The notes beneath the pieces are model-generated. The model was given only the letters and a program-made list of their open reading frames with translations, made no database searches and had not been told where the DNA came from. Position numbers and translations under genes: made by a program. Shown piece by piece: positions 24,171 to 36,533 of a DNA stretch of 64,000 bases. The number at the start of each line of letters is the position of its first letter. Position 1 is the first letter of the stretch. Source of the DNA: Dysidea avara. Taxonomy: Eukaryota; Porifera; Demospongiae; Dictyoceratida; Dysideidae. The DNA lies in the NCBI RefSeq assembly GCF_963678975.1, contig NC_089281.1:26888765-26952764 (forward strand), written 5' to 3'.

Positions 24171-24550
24171 GCTTTATCCAAAATTACATCACAAACATAA
24201 AAATGGCCGCTGTAGTGTGGGGACGTTCATAAAATTTGTATGGGCGTCTATGGGAAGAAAATTTTTGAATGGCAATATCTCAGCCAAGAAGGAAGATATC
24301 GAACTCTAACTAGCAGGTATGGTTATAAGACGTTACAATAAGTACGTAAAAGCAATTTTCGGTTAATTTCCAAAACAATGCTAGATTTCTATTCTTTCAG
24401 CTAGCTTATAACCATATCTGCTGGTTAGAGCTTGATATCTTCCTTCTTGGCTGAGATATTGCCATTCAAAAATTTCATAAAAATTTTACAAACGTCCCCA
24501 CACTACAGTGGCCATTTTTATGTCTGTGACGTACTTTCGGATAAAGTCCA
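24171..24550. mobile_element. TIR element, CTTTATCC family, copy 2, about 380 bp
   Basis: Long inverted arms of about 150 bp: gctttatccaaaattacatc.. at the left; the complement of the right end reads ggactttatccgaaagtacg. Both carry acataaaaatggcc and gtgtggggacgtt. It lies about 250 bp upstream of the RING-DTC exon. Confidence 0.8.
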
Positions 24551-24796
24551 TGATAGCAACATTTGGTCGCCACAATGAGGGTTAGAAATGAATATCATGC
24601 ATGGCCACCATTCAGTGTTGCTGCCCTCCTTCAATGATATACCCCATTTTACAATCTCAACAATGCAATTATCAGAAATGCAATTGACATGAAAAAAATT
24701 TGTACTGCGTATTATGTTTCCAACCTCCTCTGTTATATATCATAAAACCAACAGATGATGATTTTTATATGTATATTGTGTGTCTTCATGCCATAG

Positions 24797-25399
24797 AGGA
24801 ATGTCCCATATGTCAAGGTAACATCACAGACCTAGTGATCACAAAATGTCGACACAATTATTGTAGAGGATGTCTGGAGAAGTCTCTACAGATCAGTCCC
24901 TATTGTCCAGTGTGCAAAGTGCTATTACGACAGGTAACTGGGGATCAGCCAGATGGAGGGAGAATGACACATCTGATCTTAAAAAATCAACATCTTCCAG
25001 GATATGAGAATTTTGGCACAATAAAAATAACATATTTCATTCCTAATGGTATCCAAGGGCCTTCCCATCCCCACCCTGGTCAACAGTTTGCCAGTGATAC
25101 CCGTCATGCTTATCTCCCAGACTCACCAGAGGGTAGAGAAGTGTGCAGGCTACTGAAGAAAGCATTTGATGCTAAAATGATATTCACTGTTGGAACATCA
25201 GCTACTACTGGCAAGACCAACAAGATAATATGGAATTACATCCACCACAAAACCAGCATGCATGGAGGATCTAACGGGTAAGAATTACATATGTGTGCAC
25301 CTTATATTACACTTTGTGAATCCCTATAGTTATGGCTATCCAGACCCAACATACCTGAAGAAAGTAAAAGAAGAACTACACCAAATAGGAATTTGGTAA
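24797..25399 (+). CDS. Deltex-family E3 ubiquitin ligase, C-terminal RING + DTC domain exons
   Basis: Two exons, 24797-25277 and 25330-25399, join as GG|T (Gly) and end in TAA. The first encodes a C3HC4 RING (CPIC..CRHNYCRGC..PYCPVC), directly followed by a complete Deltex C-terminal domain: HLPGYENFGTIKITYFIPNG, HPHPGQQF, AYLPDSPEG, AFDAKMIFTVGTSATTG, NYIHHKTSMHGG, GYPDPTY. RING recruits the E2; the DTC domain binds ADP-ribose/NAD+ and lets Deltex enzymes act on ADP-ribosylated targets. No stop or frameshift is present. The acceptor at 24796 (ccatag) implies upstream exons, which I could not identify; an ATG at 24700 is open in frame but reads through repeat-like sequence. RING and DTC alone cannot tell DTX3-like from DTX3L-like. 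Confidence 0.88.
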
Positions 25400-25917
25400 T
25401 TTTCTGAGGAATTTTCACTGATGGTGTACTAGTATTAGGTGTTACTGTAATATATAACTGATGTAATATGTACTGACTTCTACTGAGCACTTTAATCACA
25501 TCACCTTACTTGGACAATGAAGTACACCTGGGACTTAGACATGTTCACTATAATGAGGTTGTCTTAGTAAAGAAATCACGATGTACACCTTAGCTATGTT
25601 TTGGAACCTACTTGACGTAATCACTATAGATGGTCTTATTAAAGAGGTCACTGAGTGTAGTGTATCACTTATTTTATTATTGGGTTAAACTAAGTATGAC
25701 CTCGTTAATGTGAGGTCACCACAGCACTATATTAGGAATAACCAGTAAGATCTAGTAAGCTTGTGGATGGATTGTAGTACTTAGATCTGGTATAGACAAT
25801 TTCATCCACAGTATCCTCTCTTAGGCTCACCGATTTCTTCTTTTTCCAGCAGTTTATAATTGTGTACAATAAAAGTGTACCAATATGAACATGACTTTTT
25901 GACATAGCTAACTGATT
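25400..25917. other. Non-coding stretch
   Basis: 3' flank of the RING-DTC gene; no further exon recognised. Confidence 0.4.
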
Positions 25918-25918
25918 G

Positions 25919-25984
<66 letters not shown>
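25918..25984. repeat. (TG)n/(TGCG)n microsatellite
   Basis: Tetranucleotide gcgt repeats preceded by tg repeats. Confidence 0.95.
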
Positions 25985-25985
<1 letters not shown>

Positions 25986-28070
25986 ATGGTGTAGTAATCA
26001 AAAGGTTCCAGGTTCAGTGCCCAGTTATGCCAATTTGGTGATATTGTTTCCTTGACCTACAAACTTTACTCACATTGCTCTAGTCTACCCAGCTGCATAT
26101 TGGGGACCTGATGGCCTGGTGTCATCTGGGGAAGCAGCCCATCCAGCTGTAACCGGTGAAGCAAATGCTCAACTGTCCTTTTCTCATTTAGCAGTGTTGG
26201 AGTTGTTGTGGAACTTCAGGTTCCGCAATCTTTCTCTATGAGACCTTGGCAGTCCTCCTGTGGGTTACTAGCCCTGCCCCAAGAGGTTTGCCTGCACAAG
26301 GCTCAAGTGCCTGAGTGGTGCACAGGCATCCCTTTGCTGGGCAGCAATAGTTGTGTTTCACATGGCTGCCATTAGCTTTGCTTTTTTATCTGTAGGTAAC
26401 TAGTTCTACCTGTAAAATGCAGTAAAATTGTCTGAAATATGACCTAAAAATTTCAAAATATTTTTGGGGCATGCTAGCATCTTTGCCTGTTGTATATTTC
26501 AATTCCACTGTATAACTTTCCAAAGTTGGCTCCCCCACCCAAATTAATATCCAGACTGAAAACACTACTGTATGTCATTAAATTGCCCATGCAGACTTCA
26601 CTGAGACTACATACAAAATAAATAGAATTTTTAAATGGGGAAATATGAGTTGCTGAAAAAAGCAACAGAACAAGAAGGGATAGCATGGGTTTCGATGTAA
26701 ACTACAAATCTCTATTTGACCCTACTCTTCCTTGTTGATCTTCTTTTGAGCTAAGTCAATTCAGGGATTTGCAATTTACATTACCACTCCAACAATCCCT
26801 CCTTGTTTTGTTGCTTTTTATAATTCTTATTTCTACCATTTAAGTTTTTAATTATTAAATTCATTGCTATTGTGCCATATTCACATCGTAATATTTACTA
26901 GTTTGTAGTACTGCAACTATTATTATTATCAGTATTTTGTGCATGGCTCAATCTAATCAGATATTTCAAAAGACTAAAGATCTGGATGGGTAGCTCAATG
27001 AACAGCTCTATCTGAGACAAGCAGCATAGCTACAAAATACCATACATCATGATAGACACTGAAGATTTATTTATATGGTGCATAGATGGTTAAATCAAAC
27101 AGTTTAGGTAGGGATTTCCCCCCCCCCCCCTTAAAAAATGACGTCTTTAAAATCATTCTATAGAACAATCTTACATGAGCCTTTATGGAATATTATTAGT
27201 CCATCTAACATCAAATAATTTATAACAAGAAAACACTAATAGGCAGCTGAATGGAATTTTAAAAAATCGCTATAAAAAACTTGGACTTTAGTCTGCCTGC
27301 CTGACTGCCTTGCCTGCATGACTACAGTCGCAAGTCTAGAGGCCAAACGAAGAAATATTTTACGCTCAATAACAAACTCATCAGTGGGATGTGCCATTTG
27401 GAGTTCTTACAAGTTTATGCCCTCTGCACCTTGTCTTTCCTTTTATCTTCAATCAGGCTCTTCTTGTTGTTGCATTGAAACCATATTGAGGCATTAATTT
27501 TTCCTATCAACACTTTCCTTGAGCAGATGTTTAGACACTGCAAACTTATTTAAGTGCTCATACACTTGGTCACAAGAACTTCATTTTTAAATTAATAAAG
27601 TCATAATGATTGTGGAGGAAAGGAGGATGCTTGCATGTAAAGTAACAATTAAAATGAAAAATTAAACATAATGTACATTTAGATTACAATGTCTTACAAC
27701 TGAAATTTTGTATTTTGTACAAATAAAAATTAATTTGTTGTTTTGTCATCACCACCCGTGTAGTTTTTCAAAGTTTTACCAATCTTTTTATTATATATTT
27801 CATCATGTGACTTCTGGAATTGTGTGTAAATTATTATTTTCCAGTAGTTGCTGCTTGGTATGTAGTTCAGTTATGCATAAGTGTAGCAAAGGAGGGCAGA
27901 CCAAAGCCCATATTGATTTCACTTCAAGCTTTCCCTTCTAATAAAGATCAATATACTCCAATAAAGCAGTCATGTAGATACTCTACTACAACAGTCAGGC
28001 ATGCCAGCTTGAGTTGTGCAGTAGTAGAGCATGCATTCTGCAGTTAAACTGTAATATCAAGAGTTATATA
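25985..28070. other. Non-coding, possible SINE at 25985-26350
   Basis: 25985-26350 is unusually GC-balanced for its surroundings and has a B-box-like ggttccaggttcagtgcc near 26002, so a tRNA-derived element is possible but unproven. A C-run sits at 27119-27130. A variant of the TACTCTAATAGA..AGTCA motif is near 27979-27998. No gene. Confidence 0.35.
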
Positions 28071-28326
28071 CAGTAGGTTGCAAAATAAAGTTTACGTTTC
28101 GTAATTGTAATTACAGTGTGATTACTTACTAAGTAATTACCATGTTTGTACTGTAATTACATTTTGACCGAAATCTGTAATTATTCAAAAAAGTAGTTTT
28201 TCACCAGCCATATATACAATATACTCATAGTTACCAATAGAGCATAATTCGTAATTACGCTTTGTAATTACGCTACTACAGCGTAATTAAAATTACGAAA
28301 CGTTAACTTTTTTCTGCAGTCTACTG
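28071..28326. mobile_element. TA-flanked MITE with CAGTAG ends
   Basis: Left cagtaggttgcaaaataaag; the complement of the right end is cagtagactgcagaaaaaag. Inner arms carry cgtttcgtaatt. TA dinucleotides flank both ends. Interior dominated by gtaatta(c) repeats. Confidence 0.75.
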
Positions 28327-29030
28327 TATCTCCACTATTATTAACTCTTGGTAATATGCACGAGCAAACATATTTAGTAACATCAGAGAGTGTGGCTTGT
28401 TCTAAGATCAACAATGAAACCTCACTGAGAAGCCATTACATTTATATATACCATGGTTAGCAGTTAGCTGGCAGCATGTAGTGATAGCTGTATCATTTTA
28501 GGAATATAAGGTCAGTGTCCCAGACCCTAATGTGAGATATGGGATACTTTTATGACTTGAGTTATTATTATAGGCACTATGCTATAAAGGTGCTCTGAAA
28601 AAATGGTGTCAGTAACATCAGAAGTGAATTAAGGGAAATGCATATAGTGCATGCAATTACTTCTGTCTCTGCATTTTAATTGCTGTCAATACACTATTTC
28701 CATTACTGTATTAAAAGATGCAGTGTATATTCACATAAATTAGAAGTTATTTATATCTGAAATTAAAATCATCTTGTAATACCATCAGCTATGCTATAAT
28801 TACCAGTATTCACATGTCAGGAATTAAGCAATATACAAAGAGACTTAGCTAGCCAGAACCAAAATTATAAATTAAATATTCCAAATAATAGGGACATTTA
28901 TATTTTTAATTTATGCATGGTAGTTTTAGAGTTACAGCACTGCATGTTAATTATGGTGGAATTTCAAATAGTTGTTCAGTATATATAACTAATGGACTGG
29001 TCATAGTTGTGGGGGCTGTGCTACTGCCAA
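28327..29030. other. Non-coding stretch
   Basis: No gene or clear element. Confidence 0.35.
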
Positions 29031-29152
29031 AATTTCAATTTTTACTCTCCACCTTTTCAAACACATTTTATTTAACAACTTTAAACAGGCTGTAGGACTA
29101 GGTGTCCTACAGACCTCCAGCACTTGTGCTGTAAAGTCTTATTAAATAAACT
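29031..29152 (+). repeat. SINE/LINE-type 3' tail, copy 2
   Basis: ctccaccttttcaaacacat, then the conserved gtaggac..cagcacttgtgctgtaaagt tail ending in taaataaa. Duplicated 300 bp downstream. Confidence 0.65.
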
Positions 29153-29227
29153 AATGTCCATTTGGTTCCACACAAGGGGTACTTTGAGATAATAAGTCAC
29201 TCTCTAGAGTTCCTATGGATATATACA

Positions 29228-29455
29228 CTTGAAATTGACAAGGAGAAAGCATCCTGACTACCTGGCAGACTCCTGTAAGCATTTGAACGTTAATTGGATG
29301 GCTGCAGGTTCAAGGCTGCCCAGGTCCAGTCATGGATTTTTCTCCTTTCTCCACCTTTTCAAACACACTTTATTTAACAACTTTAAACAGGCTGTAGAAC
29401 CAGGTGTCCTACGGACCTTCAGCACTTTTGCTGTAAAGTCTTAATAAAAATAAAT
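29228..29455 (+). repeat. Probable tRNA-derived SINE with the same tail, copy 3
   Basis: A B-box-like segment (ggctgcaggttcaaggctgc) near 29303 precedes ctccaccttttcaaacacac and the conserved gtag..cagcacttttgctgtaaagt tail ending in aataaa. Head plus LINE-like tail is the usual SINE design. No A box was verified. Confidence 0.55.
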
Positions 29456-31220
29456 ATAATGTAATTAAGAGTGAATGAATGTGCTATCATTTGTATTATG
29501 TGTTGAGTAAATATCTGTATGTGTAAAAGTATAGTGGGTCAAACAACCAACACATTACAACCCTGACCACAAACATTTGTCTACACATAGGTCTGCATAT
29601 ATACCTAATGATACGAGTGCAAGTCCTTGGAGTATAATACCTCTTATGCTATATATATATATATATACATACTAGCATTGGTACCTGCCCTACGTACAGG
29701 ACGATCTCCACATTAAACATTGTAATGCTAGGAGGAGGGACCAAGCATTAAACACCAGCACTGCTCACGTAGCTATTTAGTGTGCATGGTGATGTCACTT
29801 TTTTAAAGAGCATGAGGTTTCCTTATACCATCCTGAAATTAATGATGCAAAACACCAAAGTTTATATTGTTTGTGGTTTTGACAGGAATGCAGTTCAATC
29901 ATTCGGTGTGTCTTCCCTATCAGTGACTTCAACGTGCTGTAAAGAACAAACAAAAGCATTGGTACCTGCTTTACAATTTAGATGCAGGGCAACTAATGCA
30001 ACAATAATTAATGTATTGGGAAGCAAGCATAAATATTAGTGTCCTATATTTGCTGTGTAGCATGCATGTCGACAGTGCTTTAAAGTACATGATCCTTATG
30101 CAGTACATATAGTGAAATAATGAGCATGCAGGGCTAATTAGTTAAACTGCATGTGAGCTAAGGCAATTGTATATACAGTGTACCGACATTACAGGTGGTG
30201 TACACATGGTACAGTTTCAGTTTCTACATGATGTTTACCTTACTGACCGTCAACAGAGAGAAATGAACTTGGGCATAATTTAAAGCCACTGCAATTTGCA
30301 ATTATAGTTACTGCATGGCAAACAAAGGATCAGAACTTGTCCTATGCTATGCACTTTCAGTTATGATGTTGTAGTGACACATATATACAAAAACCCAGTT
30401 TTAAAACACCTACAGTGTAATTGACCATCAAGGTAATGTATGATCCTTTAGAGTGAAAGGATGTAAGCAGGATTATAGTGAAACAGTTATAACAGGTCAG
30501 CTGCAGTTCCTCAGTGTAAACTACGGTATCTGCATGGTTCCAGTATTATCATTTTTCAGATGCACAGTAGTATCTGTCCAATCATGCAAGTTGCTTATTT
30601 ACTACAGCAGTTTTGAGGTAAATCTGAACTAACAGTTTTCCAAGTCAGTGCACACCTATGTGTTTAAAACACAGATGTAGATATTCTGGATACTGCAGCT
30701 GTAAGTATGAAAGAAGCTTTTACCTACTCTAATACAACACACAGATGGACAAATATGTTGGCAATTCGCCTGCTCTATCCCAAAAGTGCTATAAGAGTTC
30801 CTATGATGTAAGGCAGCTATGTGCCAGTGCTGCATAAGAGTTTGTAGATGGACACTTGCATGGAACAGATAGAACAAAAAGATGCATAAAAAAGTCCCAA
30901 AAGTGAAAAAAAGTTATGACCTAGGTGAGGATTGAACCCTTGGAGTTAAGGGAGGTGCACATGCAAATCACCACAGTTGTTTATCTGTGGTTTTGACAGG
31001 AATGTAGCTCAACTTTTCAGTGATCCTTCCCTACACCAGTAACATCATCCAGTGAAATATCTGGTACCTCCAACCTTCTCCTATAAATTTCCATAAAACC
31101 ACATAATACTAGATTTAGTAAAATAAGTTTCATTTTACTTCCTAACATCCATTTACTAAACAGATGTAATTCGGAACTCATTAGAGCAGCAACATGCAGC
31201 AGTAGGGAGTATCATCAGCA
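29456..31220. other. Non-coding with small repeats
   Basis: A block of about 65 bp (gtggttttgacaggaatg..) recurs near 29875 and 30990. On the minus strand around 30900-30975 a B-box-like gggttcaatcctc suggests another tRNA-derived SINE head. A short (TA)n tract is at 29651-29668. No gene. Confidence 0.4.
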
Positions 31221-31475
31221 TATGTGACCGGATTTGCGAAAAGGTACCTTTTTCACACACAAAATCTGACCCATTTTTTGAACTTTATAGCTTCATAACT
31301 TTTTAATCATTTCATGTAATCATCTGAAAGTTTCCATGCATGTAGCTAAAGTATCTGGCTGCGTTTTGATGCAAAGAGCAACTTAATCAGTATAAGAAGT
31401 AAACAGTTATGACATTTTGTTTGCTGGTATGTAAGATGTGTGGAAAAGGTACCTTTTTGCAAATCCGGTCACATA
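31221..31475. mobile_element. TIR MITE, about 255 bp
   Basis: tatgtgaccggatttgcgaa plus aaggtacctttt at the left pairs with aaaaggtacctttttgcaaa plus tccggtcacata at the right. No ORF. Confidence 0.8.
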
Positions 31476-31477
31476 TT

Positions 31478-31760
31478 GTACTAAACTCTTTGAAAGGTAG
31501 TGGACCAAGGGCACTACCCTGGGGAATACCACCCAACATTTACTTCCATAAATCTGAATTAATTCCTTATACCTTATGAATTCTCTTACTTAAGTATAAC
31601 TTTCGAACCACTTTAACACACTGGTAATAACACCATATAAGGTATAGTGATTTAAAGAGTCATACACCTTCCACAGATCCAAAAATGCCACACAAATTTA
31701 CCACCATCTAAAGAGTTCACAATGTTATAACAGCTAGCAATAGTGTATTATTAGTGGACT
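31478..31760 (-). pseudogene. Non-LTR reverse transcriptase relic (minus strand)
   Basis: The minus strand shows FLDLWKVYDSLNH (the aspartate-containing palm motif region), LKWFESY, and GIPQGSALGPLPF in order, with stops between. This is a highly decayed LINE fragment, head-to-head with the plus-strand fragment that follows. Confidence 0.7.
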
Positions 31761-31854
31761 AGGGCTTCCCTCAGCAAAATGCACCTTATATTTTATTCAT
31801 TAAAGATTTTGCTGTAGTTACAGTATGCACATACTTATACATTGCAAAAGATAT

Positions 31855-33045
31855 TGACAGGAACCTGCAAGTTGATGCTGCTATATTAGACTTTTCTAAA
31901 GCGTTCGACAGAGTAGCTCATTCTAGACTTCTCTACAAATTAAATTACTATGGTATAAGAGGAACTGTCTTACAGTGGCTAGAGTCCTTCCTTCATGGTC
32001 GTACCCAACAGGTTGTAGTAGAAGGCTCTAGATCTTCTACATGTCAAGTTACATCTGGTGTTCCACAAGGTTCCGTACTGGTCCTGTGTTGTTCCTAATT
32101 TACATTAACGATATTGTAACAAACATCAAGAGTGAAATTAGATTATTTGCTGACGACATTCTACTCTTTAAAACTATAGCTACGCCCAACGATCACAGAA
32201 TACTGCAAAATGACTTAGATTCCTTAACACAATGGGCTAGCAACTGGCTGATGGAATTTAACATTCCCAAATGCAATATTTTACAATTTACAACCCACCA
32301 CAGTAAAAGCACTTTTACATATAAAATGTCTAATATTCCATTGAATATTGTATCAGAGCACACCTATCTTGGTATCCGCCTCCATCATACACTATCATGG
32401 GAACCTCATGTTAACTATATTTGTGGAAAGGCAAACCGTCTTCTTGGATTTCTGAAAAGGAATTTATATAATGCCCCAATACAAATCAAAGAACACTTAT
32501 ACAAACAATTATTGTTACCTTCTATTGAATACTGCTCAGCCATCTGGGATCCTTATCACCAAACAACAGTTAGCAAATTAGAAATGATCCAACACCGAGC
32601 TGCAAGATTTGTTCTTAATAAACCATGGCACAGATCCAGTCAACAACACAGTATTACAGATATGCTTAATTACCTTCAATGGCCAAGTTTAAAAAGTAGG
32701 AGAAGGAATGCTAGACTTATATTATTATTCAAGATTGTAAGAAACTTACTGGTGCTACCAAACCATTGTTTACCCCAACCAACCCCTGTATCATATACTC
32801 GTGCCAATAATCCCCTCAAATTTGCACAGCTGCAATCCAGAATTGAATTATATAAGTATTCTTTTCTGCCAAGAACAATTATTGATTGGAATAATTTGAA
32901 AATTGACAACATTAACACAATTAACCTTGACACTTTTAAGAACATTATAGATAAGCTAAACAATTTGTGATTTGTAATGCACATTAGCGTGTTGCCCCTG
33001 GTGGGCTTTGCTAATTAATAATAATAAATAATAAATACAATTACA
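31855..33045 (+). mobile_element. 5'-truncated LINE fragment: reverse transcriptase C-terminal half
   Basis: Frames give ILDFSKAFDRVAHSRLLYKL, QVTSGVPQGSV, then after a one-base loss near 32080-32085 GPVLFLIYINDI, RLFADDILLF (the FADD catalytic box) and a thumb/C-terminal region ending at 32970. A short 3' UTR ends in a taataataaataataaat simple tail. Endonuclease and the N-terminal RT are absent. Motif order fits the CR1/Jockey group. Dead on arrival by truncation plus frameshift. Confidence 0.85.
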
Positions 33046-33339
33046 AAAAGAAAAAAATGATTATATACTGCAGTTGGTACAGCCTACCAGCACCTGAATT
33101 AATTATAGCTATATAAGGGAGGTGTGGGGGTTAAATCACATCTAGATCAAGGACATAAACATGAAAACTGCATGGGTTTTGTTTGTCAAAGTGTCTAAGA
33201 AAGTTTGACCAGGAAATGTTGCTCTCAAAACATCAATAGATAATGACAAATCCAGAGGTGGAAGAGCATTCCACAAACATGGAAGTCTGCTAAAATAAAA
33301 GTGATGAGATGCATTGTACTGGTACTGTTGATGACACTT

Positions 33340-33750
33340 AGTTAATCACACACATTAGGGAATAGTTGTATGAGTAACAGTCAAAATTGCACGAGGCAAA
33401 GTTAGGTGCAATTTTGGCTGTTACAAGTACATATTCCCTGAAAATGAGTGCCTTGCCTACTAATTATAGTGACCACCCAGCCATAGCTGTTACAAAGCAA
33501 CAGAAATCAGGCTAATCACACTTAGCAACTGTTGCTGCAACCGCTGTCTAGCAACTGTTTTTAAGCAACTACATTTTTGCTATCCAATAGGGCAAATATC
33601 ACTATGGTAACATCAGTTGTCAATAGTACTGTTGGATTAATGGAGCAATTACAAAAGCAACCATGCCATTTGCACTCCTATATACTACTGGAACTAATAC
33701 ACAGCAAACTAAATCACTATGCGATTAAGCAGGTTAATTAACAATTGAAT
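33340..33750. repeat. Dispersed repeat R3, copy 1
   Basis: Shares gtgcaattttggctgttac, tgcctactaat..tagtgaccaccc and a 3' block (aaatcactatgcgattaa) with 63165-63660. No coding capacity. Confidence 0.6.
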
Positions 33751-33830
33751 TGTGTAACAATGATTTGAAAACACAGGCTGGGTATTGGTTTGTAGTTACT
33801 TGGATCATCAAGAGCCTTCCTAGTGCACAG

Positions 33831-34690
33831 CAGGCCCGTAGCCAGGGGGGGTTCTGAAGAACCGCCCTCTTGGAAAAAAGGTACACAATTTCAGTAAAAG
33901 GTCCACAATTTTAGCAAAAAGGTCCACAATTTTAGTATACAAGTCCAAATTTTCAGGAGCAAAAGTCCATTAGCTACAGTTTACTAGCTATAATAAGAAG
34001 CTAAAATTAGTGCTCCGAGTAACTCATTCAATGCTTGTATTAAATGCAATGCAAGATCGAGATACTCTAATAGAGCAGTCAACCACTCTAATAGAACAAT
34101 CACTCTAATAGAACAGTCACAATTACATTTTCTTTTAAAAGCTACTTAATTTACATGTAGATTGTCTAAACCGAGCTTTAATTAAAATATAAGATTTTGG
34201 TGGACAAGCCCCTCGATGCAGAGCCCACGAATAGCATCCATGCTTCAACTCCATGCAATGTGTAAATTTCATTGTTTAAGACACCTTTTGTTCTGCTCCA
34301 CTGCCCCTGTTGATCATGGCAGAGTGCTCAATCTTTCTCATTCTTACTCACTGTGATATTCCAATATATTATATTTAGACACATGCATGTGCAGATGGTA
34401 TAATTACAGTAGCAGTAGAGATATTTTTCCAGATATCATTCATACAGCTGGTCTTCAGCTTACCTAAAAAAATTGTTATTTTTATTGACTGAAATGCCAC
34501 TAAATTCAACCTTTTAGTATCTGTTTTCAAAAAATTTCCTGGGGGGGGGCATGCCCCCAGACCCCCCTAGTTTCAGCATGCTTCGCATGCTGGGTGCGCA
34601 CACCATAATATAATCTGAAACATGTCATATAAAAAGGTCCACTTTTCTTCTAAAAGAACCTACCCAGATAAAAGTCTGGCTACGGCCCTG
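33831..34690. mobile_element. TIR element with GGCCGTAGCCAG-type ends, 860 bp
   Basis: Left caggcccgtagccag; right ctggctacggccctg. CACAG occurs directly on both sides (33826-33830, 34691-34695), a likely 5-bp target duplication. Internal ggtccacaattttagcaaaa repeats and a palindromic ccccccag/ctggggg block. Three copies of the TACTCTAATAGA..AGTCA motif lie at 34063-34119. Confidence 0.7.
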
Positions 34691-35459
34691 CACAGGAACA
34701 ATGTGTGACTGTTTCCAAGCAGCTGGACCTATGATCATGATTAAGTGATTATACAATGCTGTTAATGGAGGAGATTCAGTAACCTCTTTTTGTAACTTGC
34801 AGGTAAATCACCTTCTCCATTAGCCTTGCTGACATCAAATGAGCCATAGCAGTATTTACTCTGAGACTGATTTCGCTGAAGGAGAAACCATCAGTGTTAT
34901 GAATGCCTGCATGGGGAGTAGAGTGAAATTTTCAGCATTTTTGTGATGAGAAGAAATTGCAATAGTTTCATTGATGCAACGGAATTGCTGATAGAACCTT
35001 GTTTACTGTGAGAAGTTAAAGATGGTCAATAACAATGTTGACACAGGACCACATATAAGAAGCCTTCTGAGGGCATTGTTTACACTTATGTTAAATTTCC
35101 TGAATGGACTTCTTTAAGAGAAGCGTAACATTAGAGTATATACCATGAAAGAAATGCCATTCATTCATCATCAAATGTTGACATGATATGCCAAGGGGCA
35201 GACATCAGTGATTTCCTTACACTATCCCAATAAATTTACTTCTGGGTTATATTCCATTAACCGTAGAAAATGAACTCAATTAATTGCATTCCAGTGCATC
35301 TGCAGGTACTGCATGCATGCTGCAGACTGCATGATGAGCTGCATGGATGTATACACTATAAATAGCTAATAGGCTTAAATACTTAACTATATAGCTTTGT
35401 ATACTGTAATTCTTTTTAATTTTATGCCCACTGAGATTTTTCTCTTTTGTGTTTGAACC
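34691..35459. other. Non-coding stretch
   Basis: No gene recognised. Confidence 0.35.
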
Positions 35460-35700
35460 AGTGAAGACCTTTTCCCACCCCACATTGATGGTGGAATGAC
35501 TTGCCAGATGATATTGTTACTGCTTCCTCCTTCCGTGGTGCTTTTTATTTTATAATGTAATGTATTGTTAGTGTATTTTTGTATTGATTGCTGTGCTTTA
35601 TATTGTGTGTTTTACTGTAAGTACTTGTATGTATTCTCCTGTGTGGAAGAACAGCTTATAGCCGAATGCAAGAGCTTAAATAAAAATCAATCAAATTAAT
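35460..35700 (+). mobile_element. LINE 3' terminal fragment
   Basis: Encodes a WNDLPDDIVTASSFRGAFYF tail, typical of the end of CR1/Jockey-type ORF2, followed by a UTR ending aaaaatcaatcaaattaatc, a short tandem tail. Only about 240 bp is retained. Confidence 0.65.
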
Positions 35701-35869
35701 CAAATGTGCAGTGATGTGCCAAAATGATTTCTGGGTAGCCAACAGTCTACAACATTCATGCAGGACAAAAATTGAGACCATGAAGTGACATAGCTAGACA
35801 TTGATAAGCTAGCTGGATTTCAGCTCATAGCTGTATAGCTACTGAGAGGGCAAGTTAGTTCCAACAGCA

Positions 35870-36533
35870 TGATGGACAAATGTCTACAAAGAATGCTGCA
35901 TCTCCAAGTAAGCATAGAGGTATTAACAGGAAAGAGCATGCTAATTTTACCCCACCGAATTCTAAGCAGCAAAAGGACAAGAACAAAGAAGCTGAAACTA
36001 AACCAGAGGATATATGTGCTGTGTGTGATGAGCCAATCTTAGAATGGTCAGAAACTAGTGATGGATAGGAGGCTATATTTTGCGAAGGCCGTTGTAATGC
36101 CTGGATGCACTGAAAATGCAGTGGACTGTCTTCAACCTTATTTGATATCCTTAGTAATGAATCAAAAGAACCTTTCTGTTGTTGTCACTGCATTTTTACA
36201 CATCAAAGAGATAAAATTAACATCCTAAAACAACTTGTTGAGTCTTTGACTGAAAAAATTTCTAGCTTGGAATCCAACAACTCTATCAAGTCTAACTCAA
36301 CTTCCGAAACTCTGAATTTAATAGAAGCTAACCACTCCATCACAACTTCTGAAACTCCAATAAGTAATCATAATCACCTTCATACTCCTTCCTCTGGTCT
36401 TGTTGAACCTCCCAAAGAAAAATCTGATAAACTGTTTAATGTGGTCATGTATGGAATCAAAGAATCCCAACCAAACAGTTCAAGAGCCACTAGACTAAAG
36501 GGTCATTCCATGTCAAATCAACCAGGAATTTAG
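35870..36533 (+). pseudogene. LINE ORF1-like with PHD-type zinc finger, broken
   Basis: Reads ICAVCDEPILEW..., FCEGRCNAWMH.KCSGL, FCCCHC: a Cys4-His-Cys3 PHD-like finger, then a Ser/Asn-rich coil and NVVMYGIKESQPNSSRATRLK, as in PHD-containing ORF1 of CR1-like LINEs. In-frame stops lie at 36066-36068 (TAG) and within H*KC near 36110 (TGA). Similarity stops at about 36500 where an unrelated repeat begins. Confidence 0.75.

Noticed and set aside
24700..24796. ATG at 24700 as the true start of the RING-DTC protein
   Set aside because: The residues before the RING are repeat-like and a good acceptor lies at 24796, so the open frame is probably intronic.
25985..26350. tRNA gene suggested by a B-box-like sequence
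   Set aside because: No cloverleaf or A box could be drawn; at best a SINE head.
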